A stretch of 64,000 bases of DNA from an uncultured Aurantimonas sp. (GCA_947488615.1 CANKZU010000012.1:1-64000); one strand, 5' to 3'; shown: positions 34,034-48,204, numbered from the stretch's first letter. Made by a program: numbers and translations. Notes: a model not told the origin generated them from the sequence alone.

Positions 34034-34921
34034 CTATTTAGCGGCCGGTTCGGTGGCGGGAGCGACATCCGGCTCCATGCTTTTTTCGATCGCCTCGACC
34101 TGCTTTTTCATCTCCGGGTCGACATATTCGACCGAAAGCGCAGCGCGCGCATCGCGCACCAGTTCCATGTATTTCTCGCGCAGGACGACTTGGCGCACCT
34201 GATCCTTGATCTGCTCGAAGCTCGGCTTCTCCGCCTCGCGCTTTTCCTCGACCTTGATCACATGCCAGCCGAACTGGGTCTCGACCGGTTCCCTGGTATA
34301 GCTGCCCGGCTCCATTGCGAACGCCGCCTTCTCGAAGGCCGGCACCATCTGGCCAGCGCCGAAGAACCCGAGGTCGCCGCCTTCGGGGCCGGACGGGCCG
34401 GTGGATTTCTCCTTGGCCACCGCCTCGAAATCCGTGCCTTCGTCGAGCTGCTTGATCACCGCCTCGGCCTCCTCCTTGGTCTTCACCAGAATGTGACGCG
34501 CGTGGACCTCCTGCTTGGCTTCGACCGAGGCAATTTCCTTGTCGTAGCGCGCCTTGAGCTCCGCGTCGGTCACTGCCGCTACGCCGTTCTTGGCGAAATA
34601 GGCGTTGTGAAGCGCGCGTTCGCGCTGGAAGGCGATCTCGGTGGCGACATCCGGCTCGTCCTGGAGCTTGGCCTTCTCCGCCTCCTGAGCGAGGGCCTTG
34701 ATGTCGATCAGGGCGGACAGCAGGGCGAGCTTGCGCTGCTCGGGGGGCAGCTGGGCGAACTGCTGGCCGATCGCGCCGGCGGCCGCCATGAGGTCGCGCT
34801 CGGTGATCTCCTTGTCCCCCACCTTGGCGACGACGTCGGATTCGGCGGCGAAAGCCGGCGTGGCGAAGGTGATGAGAGCAACAGCGCTTGCTGCGAGCGT
34901 CAGTCTGAGATCGAAAGTCAT
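34034..34921 (-). CDS. peptidylprolyl isomerase (parvulin/PpiC-SurA type)
   Basis: signal peptide [90 protein letters not shown]. Confidence 0.94.
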   Translation of the reverse strand: MTFDLRLTLAASAVALITFATPAFAAESDVVAKVGDKEITERDLMAAAGAIGQQFAQLPPEQRKLALLSALIDIKALAQEAEKAKLQDEPDVATEIAFQRERALHNAYFAKNGVAAVTDAELKARYDKEIASVEAKQEVHARHILVKTKEEAEAVIKQLDEGTDFEAVAKEKSTGPSGPEGGDLGFFGAGQMVPAFEKAAFAMEPGSYTREPVETQFGWHVIKVEEKREAEKPSFEQIKDQVRQVVLREKYMELVRDARAALSVEYVDPEMKKQVEAIEKSMEPDVAPATEPAAK

Positions 34922-35209
34922 GGCAAAGACCGTCCTTTGCGGTTCGGTGGGAAATGGGCCCGGATACCAAGCCGCGAGATGGGTTGCGGAGCGGCCCCGT
35001 GCGAGCTGTCCGCGCGGCGTGGCGGCCTTTGGTGGCGCGCCGTTGACATCGGTTTGGCCCCCTCTTATCTCTCGCGCGATCTGAAAGTCCAGCCGCCTTC
35101 CGCGAAGTTTGAGGGCTTCCGACATTCCGGCGACTGCCCGGAATCAGCGGCAGCCGGCCGGCAGGCCGGTCGGGGCAGCGGCGACTCACATACTTGGAAG
35201 GACCGGTTC

Positions 35210-37936
<2,727 letters not shown>

Positions 37937-37966
37937 GAACGCCCAACGGCGCGCAGGCTCAATAAC

Positions 37967-38007
37967 GAAACGGCCGCCGGAGCAAAACTTCGGCGGCCGT
38001 TTTGTTT
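37967..38007. terminator. bidirectional terminator hairpin downstream of secA
   Basis: GAAACGGCCGCCGgagcaaaactTCGGCGGCCGTTTTGTTT; between convergent secA and L,D-transpeptidase genes. Confidence 0.8.
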
Positions 38008-38046
38008 AACCCGGCGAGCGGCCCGAGGGCCGTTCCGTGGACCCGT

Positions 38047-39045
38047 CTACTTCAAGAAGCCGGAGAAGATCGAGCCGCCCGAGGATGACCGGCCGATGCG
38101 GTTGCCCTCCCGGTCGTAGCCCTCGCGGCGATGCTGTTCCACGGCATAGGCCTCGGCCGTGATCGGCTGGCCCGTGCGATAGCTGAAATTGGCGGTTTCC
38201 GCGAACTCGCTCGGCGCCATCGACGCCGCGATCGTCTGCTCCTTGGTCTCGTCCGCGGATACCTTGGCAGCCACTTCCGGCGCCAGGTCAAAGTCCGGAC
38301 AGGCCCCGGTCGGGGAAAGACCTGCGACGGTCTCGGCGCTTTGGTCGAAGACGTAACGCCTATCGCAGACGCCGACGTTCGGCTGGCGGCGGGTGATCTC
38401 GAAATGATCCGAGCCCTTCTTCAGCATCTTCCAAAATGCGTAGTGCTGGGAATTGCGATGCCGCGCCATGTTCTTCGGCGTCATGCGGAAGGGGTAGGCC
38501 TGGATCTGGAACGCGCGCTGCCCCCCTTCGAAGGAATGGCGGGCGAGCGCGAAGATCTCGGTGATCTGATCGTTGTCCATGGCGTAGCAGCCGGATGAAT
38601 TGCAGGAGCCGTGGATCATCAGGAAGGTGCCGGTGCGGCCGTTCGCACGGTCATAGGCGTTGGGAAAGCCCATATTCACCGCCAGATGGAACTTCGAGTT
38701 CGGGTTCAGCTGCCCCGGCGTCACCGTGTAGAAGCCTTCCGGCGCCTGCCGGTCACCCTCCTGGAACTTCGGCCCGAGCTTCCCGGACCAGGCGCAGATG
38801 TCGTAGGTCTTCAGAAGCGCGTAGGTGCCGTCGGTTTTCTGCTTCCAGACCTCAAGGTTCGATTCTTCCTTGAACAGCCGGACCAGGATCGGCGAATTGA
38901 CGCCCATTCCATTGGCCTTGATCGCCTGAACGAGCGCGGCCGGCAGCGGCGCGTTCGCCGGCATGAGATCGCTGTATTTACAAGCGGAAAGCGTGAAGAG
39001 CCCCAGCGCGAGCGCGGCGGCCGTCACCAGGCGGCGGACCAACAT
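38047..39045 (-). CDS. murein L,D-transpeptidase family lipoprotein (YafK-like)
   Basis: lipobox LFTLSAC; MIHGSCNSSGCYAMDN YkuD-like catalytic motif. Confidence 0.87.
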   Translation of the reverse strand: MLVRRLVTAAALALGLFTLSACKYSDLMPANAPLPAALVQAIKANGMGVNSPILVRLFKEESNLEVWKQKTDGTYALLKTYDICAWSGKLGPKFQEGDRQAPEGFYTVTPGQLNPNSKFHLAVNMGFPNAYDRANGRTGTFLMIHGSCNSSGCYAMDNDQITEIFALARHSFEGGQRAFQIQAYPFRMTPKNMARHRNSQHYAFWKMLKKGSDHFEITRRQPNVGVCDRRYVFDQSAETVAGLSPTGACPDFDLAPEVAAKVSADETKEQTIAASMAPSEFAETANFSYRTGQPITAEAYAVEQHRREGYDREGNRIGRSSSGGSIFSGFLK

Positions 39046-39332
39046 CCCCTCAATTCCCCATCGCATACGAGGATCACCCGACGATCCTCGTCCCCACTCG
39101 GATCGCGGCCCTAGAGGCGCCGCTCGATCCCTTGCGATGGCGAACCCCGGCCACGCCGGCCGGGCCCATCGCAGACTTGATCCATTGTACCGCGATCAGG
39201 GTAAAAGAACCGTAAACCGCGCATCTCGATCGATCGGTCAAGACCTGTATTCTTAGGCCACGACCATGGCCGCAATTTGGCAAATGCCGAAGGGTAAGGA
39301 TACTGGTGATCGCGGCAAAACCGCAACAGGCC

Positions 39333-40286
39333 TCAGAGATTCCGCCCGATCGCCAGGAATTTCTCCCGGCGCTGGCGCCGCAGCGCCTCACCGTCCAGGC
39401 TCGCCAGTTCGGCAAAGGCCGCCCGCACGCTATCCGCCGCCTTGTCGATCCCCTCCTCCGGCGAGCGATGAATGCCCCCGACGGGTTCCTCGACGATGGC
39501 GTCGATGACGCCGAAGCCCTTCAGATCCTGCGCGGTGATCTTCATCGCCTGGGCGACGTCGCGTGCCCGCGTCGCGTCGCGCCAGAGGATCGATGCGCCG
39601 GCCTCGGGCGAAATGACGGAGTAGATCGCGTGCTCGAGCATGAGCACCCGATTGGCCGTGGCGATGGCGATGGCCCCGCCCGAACCGCCCTCGCCGATCA
39701 CCAGCGAGACCATCGGGACCTTGAGATTCAGACAGGCCTCCGTCGAACGGGCGATCGCTTCGGCCTGCCCGCGCTCCTCGGCGCCGATACCGGGATAGGC
39801 GCCCGCCGTGTCGACGAGGGTCAGCAGGGGGATGGCGAAGCGCTCGGCGAGTTCCATGACTCTGACAGCCTTGCGGTAGCCCTCGGGCCGGGCCATGCCG
39901 AAATTGTGCTTGAGGCGGCCTTGCGTGTCCGAGCCCTTTTCCTGGCCGATGACCGCGATCGGTTGGCCGTCGAGGCGCCCGAACCCGCTGATGATCGCGT
40001 AATCCTCAGCATAGAACCGGTCGCCGGCCAGCGGCACGAAATCCGTGATCAGCCGGTTGATATAGTCCAGGCAATGCGGCCGGTCGGGATGCCGCGCCAC
40101 CTGGGTCTTCTGCCAGGGCGTCAACTTGCGGTAGAGATCGGCCAAGGCATCGCGCGAGCGCTTTTCGAGCCGCTGGATCTCGTCGGTGACATCGACGGCG
40201 TCTTTGCCCCCCTCGATCTTCTTCAATTCGATGATCTGGCCTTCCAGATCCGCGACCGGTTTTTCGAAATCCAGGTAATTGTACAT
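39333..40286 (-). CDS. accA: acetyl-CoA carboxylase carboxyltransferase subunit alpha
   Basis: MYNYLDFEKPVADLEGQIIELKK...IGEGGSGGAIAIATANRVLMLEHAIYSVISPE. Confidence 0.97.
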   Translation of the reverse strand: MYNYLDFEKPVADLEGQIIELKKIEGGKDAVDVTDEIQRLEKRSRDALADLYRKLTPWQKTQVARHPDRPHCLDYINRLITDFVPLAGDRFYAEDYAIISGFGRLDGQPIAVIGQEKGSDTQGRLKHNFGMARPEGYRKAVRVMELAERFAIPLLTLVDTAGAYPGIGAEERGQAEAIARSTEACLNLKVPMVSLVIGEGGSGGAIAIATANRVLMLEHAIYSVISPEAGASILWRDATRARDVAQAMKITAQDLKGFGVIDAIVEEPVGGIHRSPEEGIDKAADSVRAAFAELASLDGEALRRQRREKFLAIGRNL

Positions 40287-40466
40287 CGGTTACGCGGCGT
40301 CGGCCGTCCTTTGGATTTGGCGACCGGCAGGGCGGCCGGTGGGCAGCGAGGCAAAATCCACGGCGGCCCGTTCGACCACCCCACGACGCCATCGGCTGCA
40401 GGTCTTCATGCGCGGCGGAAACTGGCTACACGCCGCCGCCTTGTCAAGGAATCCCGCACGGCGGCA

Positions 40467-41441
40467 TCAATCGCCGCTCAGCGCCGACAGCGGATGATGA
40501 TCCGTCACGAGTCGGATCAAGCGTTCTTCCAGGACATGGGTGTAGATCTGTGTCGTCGAAATATCGGCGTGACCGAGAAGCTCCTGCACCGCCCGCAGAT
40601 CGGCGCCGTTCTGCAGGAGATGGCTGGCGAAGGCATGGCGCAAGACGTGCGGCGACATCCGCGCGGCGGGAATGCCGGCGCGAATCGCGAGCGCTTTGAG
40701 GTCGCGCGCGAAGGCTTGCCGGGTCAAATGTCCGCTTTCCGAGAGCGCCGGGAAGAGCCATTGCCCGTGGTCGGCGATGCCGGCCGCCCGCATCGCCTCG
40801 GCAAATCGCGCCAAAGCTTCCCGCGCGGCCTCGCCGATCGGCACCATCCGCTCCTTGTCGCCCTTGCCGCGCACCACAATCATCCGGTTTTTCGCGCGAA
40901 GCACCGACCGCGGCAGGCTGACGAGTTCGGAGACCCGCAGTCCGGTCGCGTAGAGAAGCTCGACCAGCGCGCACATCCGTGCCGCCCGTACGAGGCGGCG
41001 CGGCGAAGCCTCCGGGTCTCGTGCCTCGTCGTCGGCCCGGCCGATCAGCCGGTCGACCTCATCCTCGCCCATGATCTTCGGCAGCGGCCGTTTTTTCCGC
41101 GCGCCCTCGATCGGCCCGGTTGGGTCATCCCCGCGGCGACCCTCGGCATAGAGAAAGCGGTAGAACTGGCGCAGCGCCGACAGCCGCCGCGAGCGGCTGC
41201 TCTCCGCAAAGCCGCGGACGCCGAGCCGCGCGACATAGGCGCGGATATCGTCCGTCTGCGCCGCCATCAGCGAACCGCCTTGCCCGGCGACGAAGCCCGC
41301 AGCATCCTCCAGATCGCGCCGATAGGCGGCGATGGTGTTGTCGGAAGCGCCCCGCTCCACCGCCATCATCTCGAGAAAGCTCTCTATGTCGGCTTCATCG
41401 CGCCGGCCAGCCGCAACGGGCGAGGCGGAGGCCGTGCTCAT
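40467..41441 (-). CDS. xerD: site-specific tyrosine recombinase XerD
   Basis: [41 protein letters not shown]. Confidence 0.95.
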   Translation of the reverse strand: MSTASASPVAAGRRDEADIESFLEMMAVERGASDNTIAAYRRDLEDAAGFVAGQGGSLMAAQTDDIRAYVARLGVRGFAESSRSRRLSALRQFYRFLYAEGRRGDDPTGPIEGARKKRPLPKIMGEDEVDRLIGRADDEARDPEASPRRLVRAARMCALVELLYATGLRVSELVSLPRSVLRAKNRMIVVRGKGDKERMVPIGEAAREALARFAEAMRAAGIADHGQWLFPALSESGHLTRQAFARDLKALAIRAGIPAARMSPHVLRHAFASHLLQNGADLRAVQELLGHADISTTQIYTHVLEERLIRLVTDHHPLSALSGD

Positions 41442-41623
41442 CGGCGAAGGCTCTCGGTCGGCGCCCCCGGATCAAGCTGTGGCAACGGCACCTCGACCGT
41501 CATCTCGTGGCGGGTCGGTTCGACGAAGTAGACGAGCGCCGCCATGATGCCGTAGATGAGGCCGGCGAGGATGAGAAGCGTCGTCAGGAGGCGAACGAGG
41601 GTCGGCATCGTGGTCTGGCGCAC
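41438..41623 (-). CDS. small hypothetical membrane protein
   Basis: 61 aa, one TM ([27 protein letters not shown]), ATGA-type overlap with xerD. Confidence 0.6.
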   Translation of the reverse strand: MRQTTMPTLVRLLTTLLILAGLIYGIMAALVYFVEPTRHEMTVEVPLPQLDPGAPTESLRR

Positions 41624-41769
41624 TCACTGCTGGGTCGGATCCCGTTGCGGCCATTTGCTTCTAGTGAGAATGGCGCGGGACGCAAGCGACGCGCCCGGTT
41701 CTGTTCCGGCATAACCGACGGTTTTTAAGATTTCCTGTCCTTCGGCACGGGACGGTAACGAAAGGCGCC

Positions 41770-42351
41770 ATGAGAAGCGAATTGTCCCCGGACGGAGCAG
41801 CGGCGATCCATGACCGACTCGACAACCGTTCGATCGCGCTCATCGGCTTGATGGGCGCCGGCAAGACGACGGTTGGCCGTCGGCTCGCCGCGTTGCTCGC
41901 GCTGCCCTTTTGCGACACCGACGTCGAAATCGAGGCGGCGTCGCGCATGACCATCCCCGAACTGTTCGAGGCCTATGGTGAGCCCGAGTTCCGGGCCCTG
42001 GAGGCGCGCGTCGTTGCGCGCCTCGCCGCCGATGGCCCCCGGGTGATCGCGACCGGCGGCGGTGCCTATCTGCATGCCGAGACGCGCGCCATGCTGAAGC
42101 GGACGGCGATCACGGTCTGGCTGAAGGCCGATCTGGAAACGCTGATGGAGCGGGTGTCACGCCGCTCCAACCGGCCGCTGCTGCAGACCGACGACCCGCG
42201 CGAGGTCATGCACCGCCTCATCGAGATCCGTTATCCGATCTACGCCGAAGCCGACATCACCATCGGCACCCGTGACGTGAAGCGCGACATCATCGCGGCC
42301 GAGATTCTCGAAGCCTTGGACCGACACCTCGAGACGGAGACGACCCGATGA
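41770..42351 (+). CDS. aroK: shikimate kinase
   Basis: IALIGLMGAGKTTVGRRLA Walker A; precedes aroB with overlap. Confidence 0.95.
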   Translation: MRSELSPDGAAAIHDRLDNRSIALIGLMGAGKTTVGRRLAALLALPFCDTDVEIEAASRMTIPELFEAYGEPEFRALEARVVARLAADGPRVIATGGGAYLHAETRAMLKRTAITVWLKADLETLMERVSRRSNRPLLQTDDPREVMHRLIEIRYPIYAEADITIGTRDVKRDIIAAEILEALDRHLETETTR

Positions 42352-43499
42352 AACGTGAAGCGGCCTATCAGGCGGATGACGACGCCACGGCGCGCCAGCG
42401 CGTCGTCGTCGATCTGGGAACGCGCTCCTACGACATCCTGATCGGCCCCGGCCTCGTCGACGAGGCCGGCGAGGAGATCGCGCGCCATCTGCCGGGCATT
42501 CGTGCCGCGGTGGTCACCGACGAGACCGTTGCCGGCCTGCATCTGGAGCGTCTGTCGATCGCCCTGCGCGCCGCCGGCATCGACCATTCGACGATCGTCC
42601 TGCCGGCCGGCGAGACGACGAAATCCTTCGCGCACCTGACCCGGGTCGTCGACGAGGTGCTGGCGCAGCGTCTGGAGCGCGACGACGGCGTCATCGCCCT
42701 CGGTGGCGGCGTGGTGGGCGACCTCGCGGGCTTTGCCAGCGCGATCGTGCGGCGCGGCATGCGCTTCGTCCAGATACCGACCACGCTCCTGGCCCAGGTC
42801 GATTCGTCCGTCGGCGGCAAGACCGGCATCAACTCGCCGCGCGGCAAGAACCTCGTGGGGGCGTTCCATCAGCCGTCTCTGGTCCTGGCCGACACGGCAT
42901 TGCTCGACACGCTGTCGCCGCGCGAATTCGCGGCTGGCTACGCCGAACTCGTCAAATACGGGCTGATCGACCGGCCGGATTTCTTCGACTGGCTCGATCG
43001 AAACCGCGAGGCGATCTTCGCGGGCGGCCCCGAGCGGGCGGACGCGATTCGGCAAAGCTGCGAGGCGAAAGCCGCCGTCGTGGCGGCGGACGAACGCGAG
43101 GACGGCAGCCGCGCGCTGCTCAATCTCGGCCACACCTTCGGGCACGCGCTGGAGGCCGCGGTCGGCTATGATTCGGGCCGGCTCGTGCATGGCGAGGGGG
43201 TCGCGATCGGCATGACGCTCGCCTACCGCTTCTCCGCCGAACGCGGTCTCTGCACGGCCGAGGACGCCAATCGTTGCGAAGCGCATCTTCGGGCCGCTGG
43301 CCTGCCGACCCGGGTCGGCGCGATCCCGGGCACGCCGCTCACGACGGCGCAGCTGATGGCCGGCATCGCCCAGGACAAGAAGGTCAAGCGCGGCCGCCTG
43401 ACCTTCATCCTGACGCGCGGCATCGGCCGGGCCTTTGTCGAGTCCGATGTCGAGCCGCCAGCCGTCGAAGCCTTTCTCGAACGGGAGATCGCCCGATGA
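42348..43499 (+). CDS. aroB: 3-dehydroquinate synthase
   Basis: ALGGGVVGDLAGFASAIVRRGMRFVQIPTTLLAQVDSSVGGKTGIN. Confidence 0.97.
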   Translation: MKREAAYQADDDATARQRVVVDLGTRSYDILIGPGLVDEAGEEIARHLPGIRAAVVTDETVAGLHLERLSIALRAAGIDHSTIVLPAGETTKSFAHLTRVVDEVLAQRLERDDGVIALGGGVVGDLAGFASAIVRRGMRFVQIPTTLLAQVDSSVGGKTGINSPRGKNLVGAFHQPSLVLADTALLDTLSPREFAAGYAELVKYGLIDRPDFFDWLDRNREAIFAGGPERADAIRQSCEAKAAVVAADEREDGSRALLNLGHTFGHALEAAVGYDSGRLVHGEGVAIGMTLAYRFSAERGLCTAEDANRCEAHLRAAGLPTRVGAIPGTPLTTAQLMAGIAQDKKVKRGRLTFILTRGIGRAFVESDVEPPAVEAFLEREIAR

Positions 43500-45052
43500 C
43501 CACTTCCTTGTGGATCATGCTCGCCATCGTTCTGGTCCTCGTTTCGATCTCGGGGTTTTTCTCAGGCTCCGAGACCGCGCTGACCGCCGTGTCGCGCGCG
43601 CGGCTGATGAGCTTCGAGAAGAACGGCGACCAGCGCGCCGGGATCGTACAGCGGCTGATCGAGCAAAAGGACCGGCTGATCGGCGCGCTGCTGATCGGCA
43701 ACAATCTCGTCAACATCCTCGCCTCGTCGCTGGCCACGACCGCCTTTCTCCGGCTCTTCGGGGAGGCCGGCGTCGTCTATGCGACCATCGCGATGACGAT
43801 CATCGTCGTCATTTTCGGCGAGGTCCTGCCGAAATCGGCCGCGATCGCGCGGCCCGACGGCTTCTCGCTCGCGGTCGCCCGGCCGGTGTCGGTGGTGGTC
43901 GCGCTGTTCGGGCCGTTGACCCGCGTCGTCAACTGGATCGTCCGGCGCGTCCTCGCCATGTTCGGCGTCAGCCTGGAATCCGACGCCTCGCTGCTCACCG
44001 CCCATGAGGAACTGCGCGGCGCTGTCGAGGTGCTCCACCGCGAGGGCGCGCTCGTCAACGCCGACCGCAACCGGCTGGGCGGGCTGCTCGACCTGCACGA
44101 GCTCGAAGTCTCCGACGTGATGATCCACCGCACCGGGATGCGGCAGGTAAACGCCGACGACGGACCCGCCGAAATCGTCCGCCAGATCCTCGAAAGCCCT
44201 TATACCCGCTTGCCGGTATGGCGTGGCCACTACGACAACATCGTCGGGGTGGTTCACGCCAAGGATCTGCTGCGCGCCCTGCATGAGGTCGACAACGACC
44301 CCGCCAGGGTGGACATCCTCAAGATCTGCGCCCAGCCTTGGTTCGTGCCCGAGACGACCACGCTGCAGGACCAGCTCAACGCCTTTTTGCGCCGCAAGTC
44401 GCATTTCGCCATCGTCGTCGACGAATATGGCGAGGTCGAAGGGCTGATCACGCTCGAAGACATTCTGGAAGAGATCGTGGGCAACATCGCCGACGAGCAC
44501 GACGTCGACATGCAGGGCGTCAAGATCGAGGCCGATGGCTCGGTCATCGTCGACGGCCAGGTGCCGATCCGTGACCTCAACCGGGCTCTGGACTGGAACC
44601 TGCCGGACGAGGAGGCGGTGACGATCGCCGGACTGGTCATCCATGAAACCCAGACGATCCCGGAAGAGCGGCAGGCCTTCACCTTCTTCCACAAGCGCTT
44701 CACCGTTCTCAAGCGCGAGAAGAACCGGATCGCCAAGCTGCGCATCCGCCCGGCGACCGTGCTGGTGCCACCGAAAAAGCTCGGCGGCCACGCTGCCGCG
44801 GCCGGCGCCTCGGCGCCGCTGCCGGAGACCGATGGCGACTTCGACGACGACTACGATATTTTCGAGAGCGAAGCCGTTACATCGGCCGAGGAGGCCGATC
44901 GCCAGATGGACCCGGAGGAACTGGAAGGGTGGGAAGATAGCGCCGAGCTGCCGGCATCGGACATCGAAAAGCCCGACGACCGACGCGACGGACCGGGCAG
45001 CTCCGGTGGATCACCAAATGCCGAGGGAGGCGACAAGGATCGACATGACTGA
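43496..45052 (+). CDS. HlyC/CorC family transporter (DUF21/CNNM + CBS domains)
   Basis: ATG at 43496 overlapping aroB stop; FFSGSETALTAVSRARL; CBS pair and transporter-associated C-terminal domain. Confidence 0.92.
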   Translation: MTTSLWIMLAIVLVLVSISGFFSGSETALTAVSRARLMSFEKNGDQRAGIVQRLIEQKDRLIGALLIGNNLVNILASSLATTAFLRLFGEAGVVYATIAMTIIVVIFGEVLPKSAAIARPDGFSLAVARPVSVVVALFGPLTRVVNWIVRRVLAMFGVSLESDASLLTAHEELRGAVEVLHREGALVNADRNRLGGLLDLHELEVSDVMIHRTGMRQVNADDGPAEIVRQILESPYTRLPVWRGHYDNIVGVVHAKDLLRALHEVDNDPARVDILKICAQPWFVPETTTLQDQLNAFLRRKSHFAIVVDEYGEVEGLITLEDILEEIVGNIADEHDVDMQGVKIEADGSVIVDGQVPIRDLNRALDWNLPDEEAVTIAGLVIHETQTIPEERQAFTFFHKRFTVLKREKNRIAKLRIRPATVLVPPKKLGGHAAAAGASAPLPETDGDFDDDYDIFESEAVTSAEEADRQMDPEELEGWEDSAELPASDIEKPDDRRDGPGSSGGSPNAEGGDKDRHD

Positions 45053-45072
45053 TCCTTGTCGCCGCGACCGAG

Positions 45073-45375
45073 TCAGCGCCGTGTGGGCTCGCCGGGCGCC
45101 GAGGCCTCGATCGCCAGCGCATGGACGCCGGTGGCCAATTGCTCCTTCAAGATCGCATTGACCGCCCGGTGACGTTCGACGCGGCTCTTGCCGACGAAGG
45201 CCTCGCTCACCAGCCTGACGCGGAAATGCGTGCCCCCGGAGCCATCGAAGGGCGCGTGGTCTCCGCTATCGGCATGATGATGACCGGCGTGGAGATGGCT
45301 CTCGTCGATGACGGCCAGCGTCTCGGGCGCGAATGCCTCGGCCAGCTTCGTCTCGATCGTGGTCTTGATATTCAT
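45073..45375 (-). CDS. BolA family protein
   Basis: TIETKLAEAFAPETLAVIDESHLHAGH...RLVSEAFVGKSRVERHRAVNAIL. Confidence 0.93.
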   Translation of the reverse strand: MNIKTTIETKLAEAFAPETLAVIDESHLHAGHHHADSGDHAPFDGSGGTHFRVRLVSEAFVGKSRVERHRAVNAILKEQLATGVHALAIEASAPGEPTRR

Positions 45376-45521
45376 GGACGTCGTCGTCTCCTGAGGCCGA
45401 TTCTGAGGCCGATTTCGGCCGCGCGAAGCTTGCGCGAAACCGCCGGACCCCTTGAGTTTCCGGCTTTTTCCGTTCTGTCAATTCTTGTTCGTTCGGGTGT
45501 AGGGCACCATAATCCACCGCA

Positions 45522-46142
45522 ATGAAGCTCGATTCAAAATATTTCGACGCGATCCGCGTCAAAGGCAAACGTGCCGCCGACAAGCCGCGCGCGCCCGAAT
45601 GCGCGTGGGAAGGTTGTGACGAGGCCGGCATTTACAAGGCGCCGATGGGCCGCGACCACGAGGGCCAGTACCTGCATTTCTGCGTCGACCACGTTCGGCA
45701 GTACAACAAGTCCTACAACTATTTTTCCGGTCTCGACGACAAGGACATCCAGCGCCACCTCAAGGATTCACTGACCGGCGACCGCCCGACCTGGAAAATG
45801 GGCCATAGCGGCGCAGCGCCCGGCGACGCGGCAAAGGCGGCGACTGCCGCTCGCGCGAAGCGGCGGAATGGACGCACGCGCGACCCATTCAATATCTTCA
45901 CTGGCGAGGACGCCCCGCCCCGGCCGCAAACACGCCGCACGAAGGTGCGCTCCCTCGAGGCCAAGGCGCTGAAGACGCTGGATCTGAGCCAGCAGGCGTC
46001 GGGCGAGGCCATTCGCGCGCGCTACAAGAACCTGGTCAAGCAGCTGCATCCCGATGCCAATGGCGGCGACCGCGGCACCGAAGACCGGTTGCGTGAAGTG
46101 ATTCAGGCCTACAAGCTTTTGAAACAATCCGGATTTTGCTAG
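45522..46142 (+). CDS. J domain-containing (DnaJ-like) protein
   Basis: C-terminal ARYKNLVKQLHPDANGGDRGTEDRLREVIQAYKLLKQ with HPD. Confidence 0.9.
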   Translation: MKLDSKYFDAIRVKGKRAADKPRAPECAWEGCDEAGIYKAPMGRDHEGQYLHFCVDHVRQYNKSYNYFSGLDDKDIQRHLKDSLTGDRPTWKMGHSGAAPGDAAKAATAARAKRRNGRTRDPFNIFTGEDAPPRPQTRRTKVRSLEAKALKTLDLSQQASGEAIRARYKNLVKQLHPDANGGDRGTEDRLREVIQAYKLLKQSGFC

Positions 46143-46306
46143 GCCATTCGCGGCGAAGCTCGCAGCTTCGTCCGTGACGCCGGTCGCCAGACCGGCGACG
46201 TATTCGATTGTCACCGGCAAGGCCGTTCGGCGCCCGGCGGCATGGTATGGCAGATTTGACAGGGTCCGCGGCGAATCGCCCGAACGAGTGCCGGACCGTT
46301 GGAGGT

Positions 46307-47296
46307 ATGATGAGTGCAGCGGAACAGGAAGTGGCCGGCCTGCCGGACACCACGATCTCCGTCCGCGAAACCTTCGGTTTCGAAAGCGACCTGACCGTCC
46401 CGGCCTATTCGAAGAGCGACCTCCACGTTCCCGAGCTGGACCCCGATTACATCTTCGACAAGCCGACGACGCTGGCGATCTTGGCGGGCTTCGCCAAGAA
46501 CCGCCGTGTCATGGTGTCGGGCTATCACGGCACCGGCAAGTCGACGCATATCGAACAGGTGGCCGCGCGGCTGAACTGGCCCTGCGTGCGCGTCAATCTC
46601 GACAGCCATGTCAGCCGCATCGACCTGGTCGGCAAGGACGCGATCGTCGTGCGCGACGGCATGCAGGTCACCGAGTTTCGCGAGGGCATCCTGCCCTGGG
46701 CCTATCAGCACAATGTCGCGCTGGTCTTCGACGAATACGACGCCGGCCGCCCGGACGTGATGTTCGTCATCCAGCGCGTGCTGGAATCCTCCGGCCGCCT
46801 GACCCTGCTCGACCAGAGCCGCGTGGTGCGCCCGCATCCCGCCTTCCGGCTGTTCGCGACCGCCAACACCGTGGGCCTCGGCGATACGACAGGGCTCTAT
46901 CACGGCACCCAGCAGATCAACCAGGCGCAGATGGACCGCTGGTCGATCGTCACGACGCTGAACTATCTGCCGCATGACAACGAGGTCGGCATCGTCGTTT
47001 CCAAGGCCAAGAGCTACGATACCAAGGAGGGACGCGAGACCGTCTCGAAGATGGTGCGCGTCGCCGACCTGACCCGCTCGGCCTTCGTCAATGGCGACCT
47101 GTCGACGGTGATGAGCCCGCGCACGGTAATCACCTGGGCCGAGAACGCCGAGATCTTCGGCGACCTCGGTTTCGCCTTTCGGCTGACCTTCCTCAACAAA
47201 TGCGACGATCTGGAACGCGCGCTCGTCGCCGAATTCTACCAGCGCGCCTTCGGCGAGGAACTGCCGGAGAGCGCCGCGAATATCGTGTTGGATTGA
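46307..47296 (+). CDS. cobS: cobaltochelatase subunit CobS
   Basis: [46 protein letters not shown]+ CobS signature; ATG 46307. Confidence 0.96.
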   Translation: MMSAAEQEVAGLPDTTISVRETFGFESDLTVPAYSKSDLHVPELDPDYIFDKPTTLAILAGFAKNRRVMVSGYHGTGKSTHIEQVAARLNWPCVRVNLDSHVSRIDLVGKDAIVVRDGMQVTEFREGILPWAYQHNVALVFDEYDAGRPDVMFVIQRVLESSGRLTLLDQSRVVRPHPAFRLFATANTVGLGDTTGLYHGTQQINQAQMDRWSIVTTLNYLPHDNEVGIVVSKAKSYDTKEGRETVSKMVRVADLTRSAFVNGDLSTVMSPRTVITWAENAEIFGDLGFAFRLTFLNKCDDLERALVAEFYQRAFGEELPESAANIVLD

Positions 47297-47376
47297 CCGC
47301 CAATCGACCGCCCCTTGAGAAATGCAGCCAAGCAGTGGTGCGCGCTCTTTCGGCAAGGCCCACTGTCGTCACGTCA

Positions 47377-48204
47377 TCAACGGGCTTGGAGGCCGCTCCC
47401 GAGGACGCTTGCGATCGGTCGGCAGTTTAGCGCAATCCCGTTTGCCTGAAGCCGACCGTTACCCTGCGGTTGAGTGGAAAAGCTCGCCCCAATGGCAACG
47501 TGGTCGGCCGGACAATTTGCCTGAGCCTCCCAATCGTCGTCCGGACCACCATTCCCGCCCCGGCAGTTGGTCCGCTCGTAATAGGCTTCACCCAACTGCG
47601 CGAGCTCCGGGCCGGTGCAGGACAATGGCTCGAGTGGCCCGGTCCTGCTGCTCAAGCATGTGTTGCCGTTCGGCGTACACGTCCGTTCGTTGCTTGGAAT
47701 GCTAACGGAGTTCTCACCGAGAACACAACCGCCAAATTCATGGCGCAGGGAGACGCCCTTGATTTTGTCGCGCGCGCGATTGAGGCAGACTTGAACGCCG
47801 GTCACGAACATACCGGGTAAGCGAACACGAGTCGCCTTCGCCGAACCTGGGTTTCCACGCATGCGGTTTGCATTCGAACCATGACACCTTGTAAATTCGG
47901 CACCTCGGTTCGCCCGTGCATAGTCCCGTATTCGGGCAAACTCCAATTCGAAATGGCATGGCTCGTCGCTGCGCTCGAAACCGGTGATCCGCGTAAGAAA
48001 TACGCGTTGATTCGGTGCATCGAGCATTATTGGCGCGCCGTTCGACCGTCCGGAAAATCCACTTGACTGGACGATCGTTGCAGGACCCGCGAGCTGAAAT
48101 CTTCGTTCGAAGGCATTGACTTCGCTGAGTGGGCGCAGGTGCTCGTCGGCGAATACCGCAGTTGCGAAGACCGCGAAAGAAAAGATTAGAAGCAAACGTC
48201 CCAT
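47377..48204 (-). CDS. hypothetical secreted Cys-rich protein
   Basis: signal peptide MGRLLLIFSFAVFATAVFADE; multiple Cys; inserted between cobS and cobT on the opposite strand. Confidence 0.55.
   Translation of the reverse strand: MGRLLLIFSFAVFATAVFADEHLRPLSEVNAFERRFQLAGPATIVQSSGFSGRSNGAPIMLDAPNQRVFLTRITGFERSDEPCHFELEFARIRDYARANRGAEFTRCHGSNANRMRGNPGSAKATRVRLPGMFVTGVQVCLNRARDKIKGVSLRHEFGGCVLGENSVSIPSNERTCTPNGNTCLSSRTGPLEPLSCTGPELAQLGEAYYERTNCRGGNGGPDDDWEAQANCPADHVAIGASFSTQPQGNGRLQANGIALNCRPIASVLGSGLQAR

Noticed and set aside
34190-35209. N-terminal extension of SecA in the ORF track (1248 aa)
   Set aside because: Known SecA begins near [17 protein letters not shown] (35210); the upstream in-frame part is antisense to the parvulin gene.
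39306-41531. 741-aa plus-strand ORF spanning accA and xerD
   Set aside because: Antisense to two confident genes; artefact of GC-rich codon usage.
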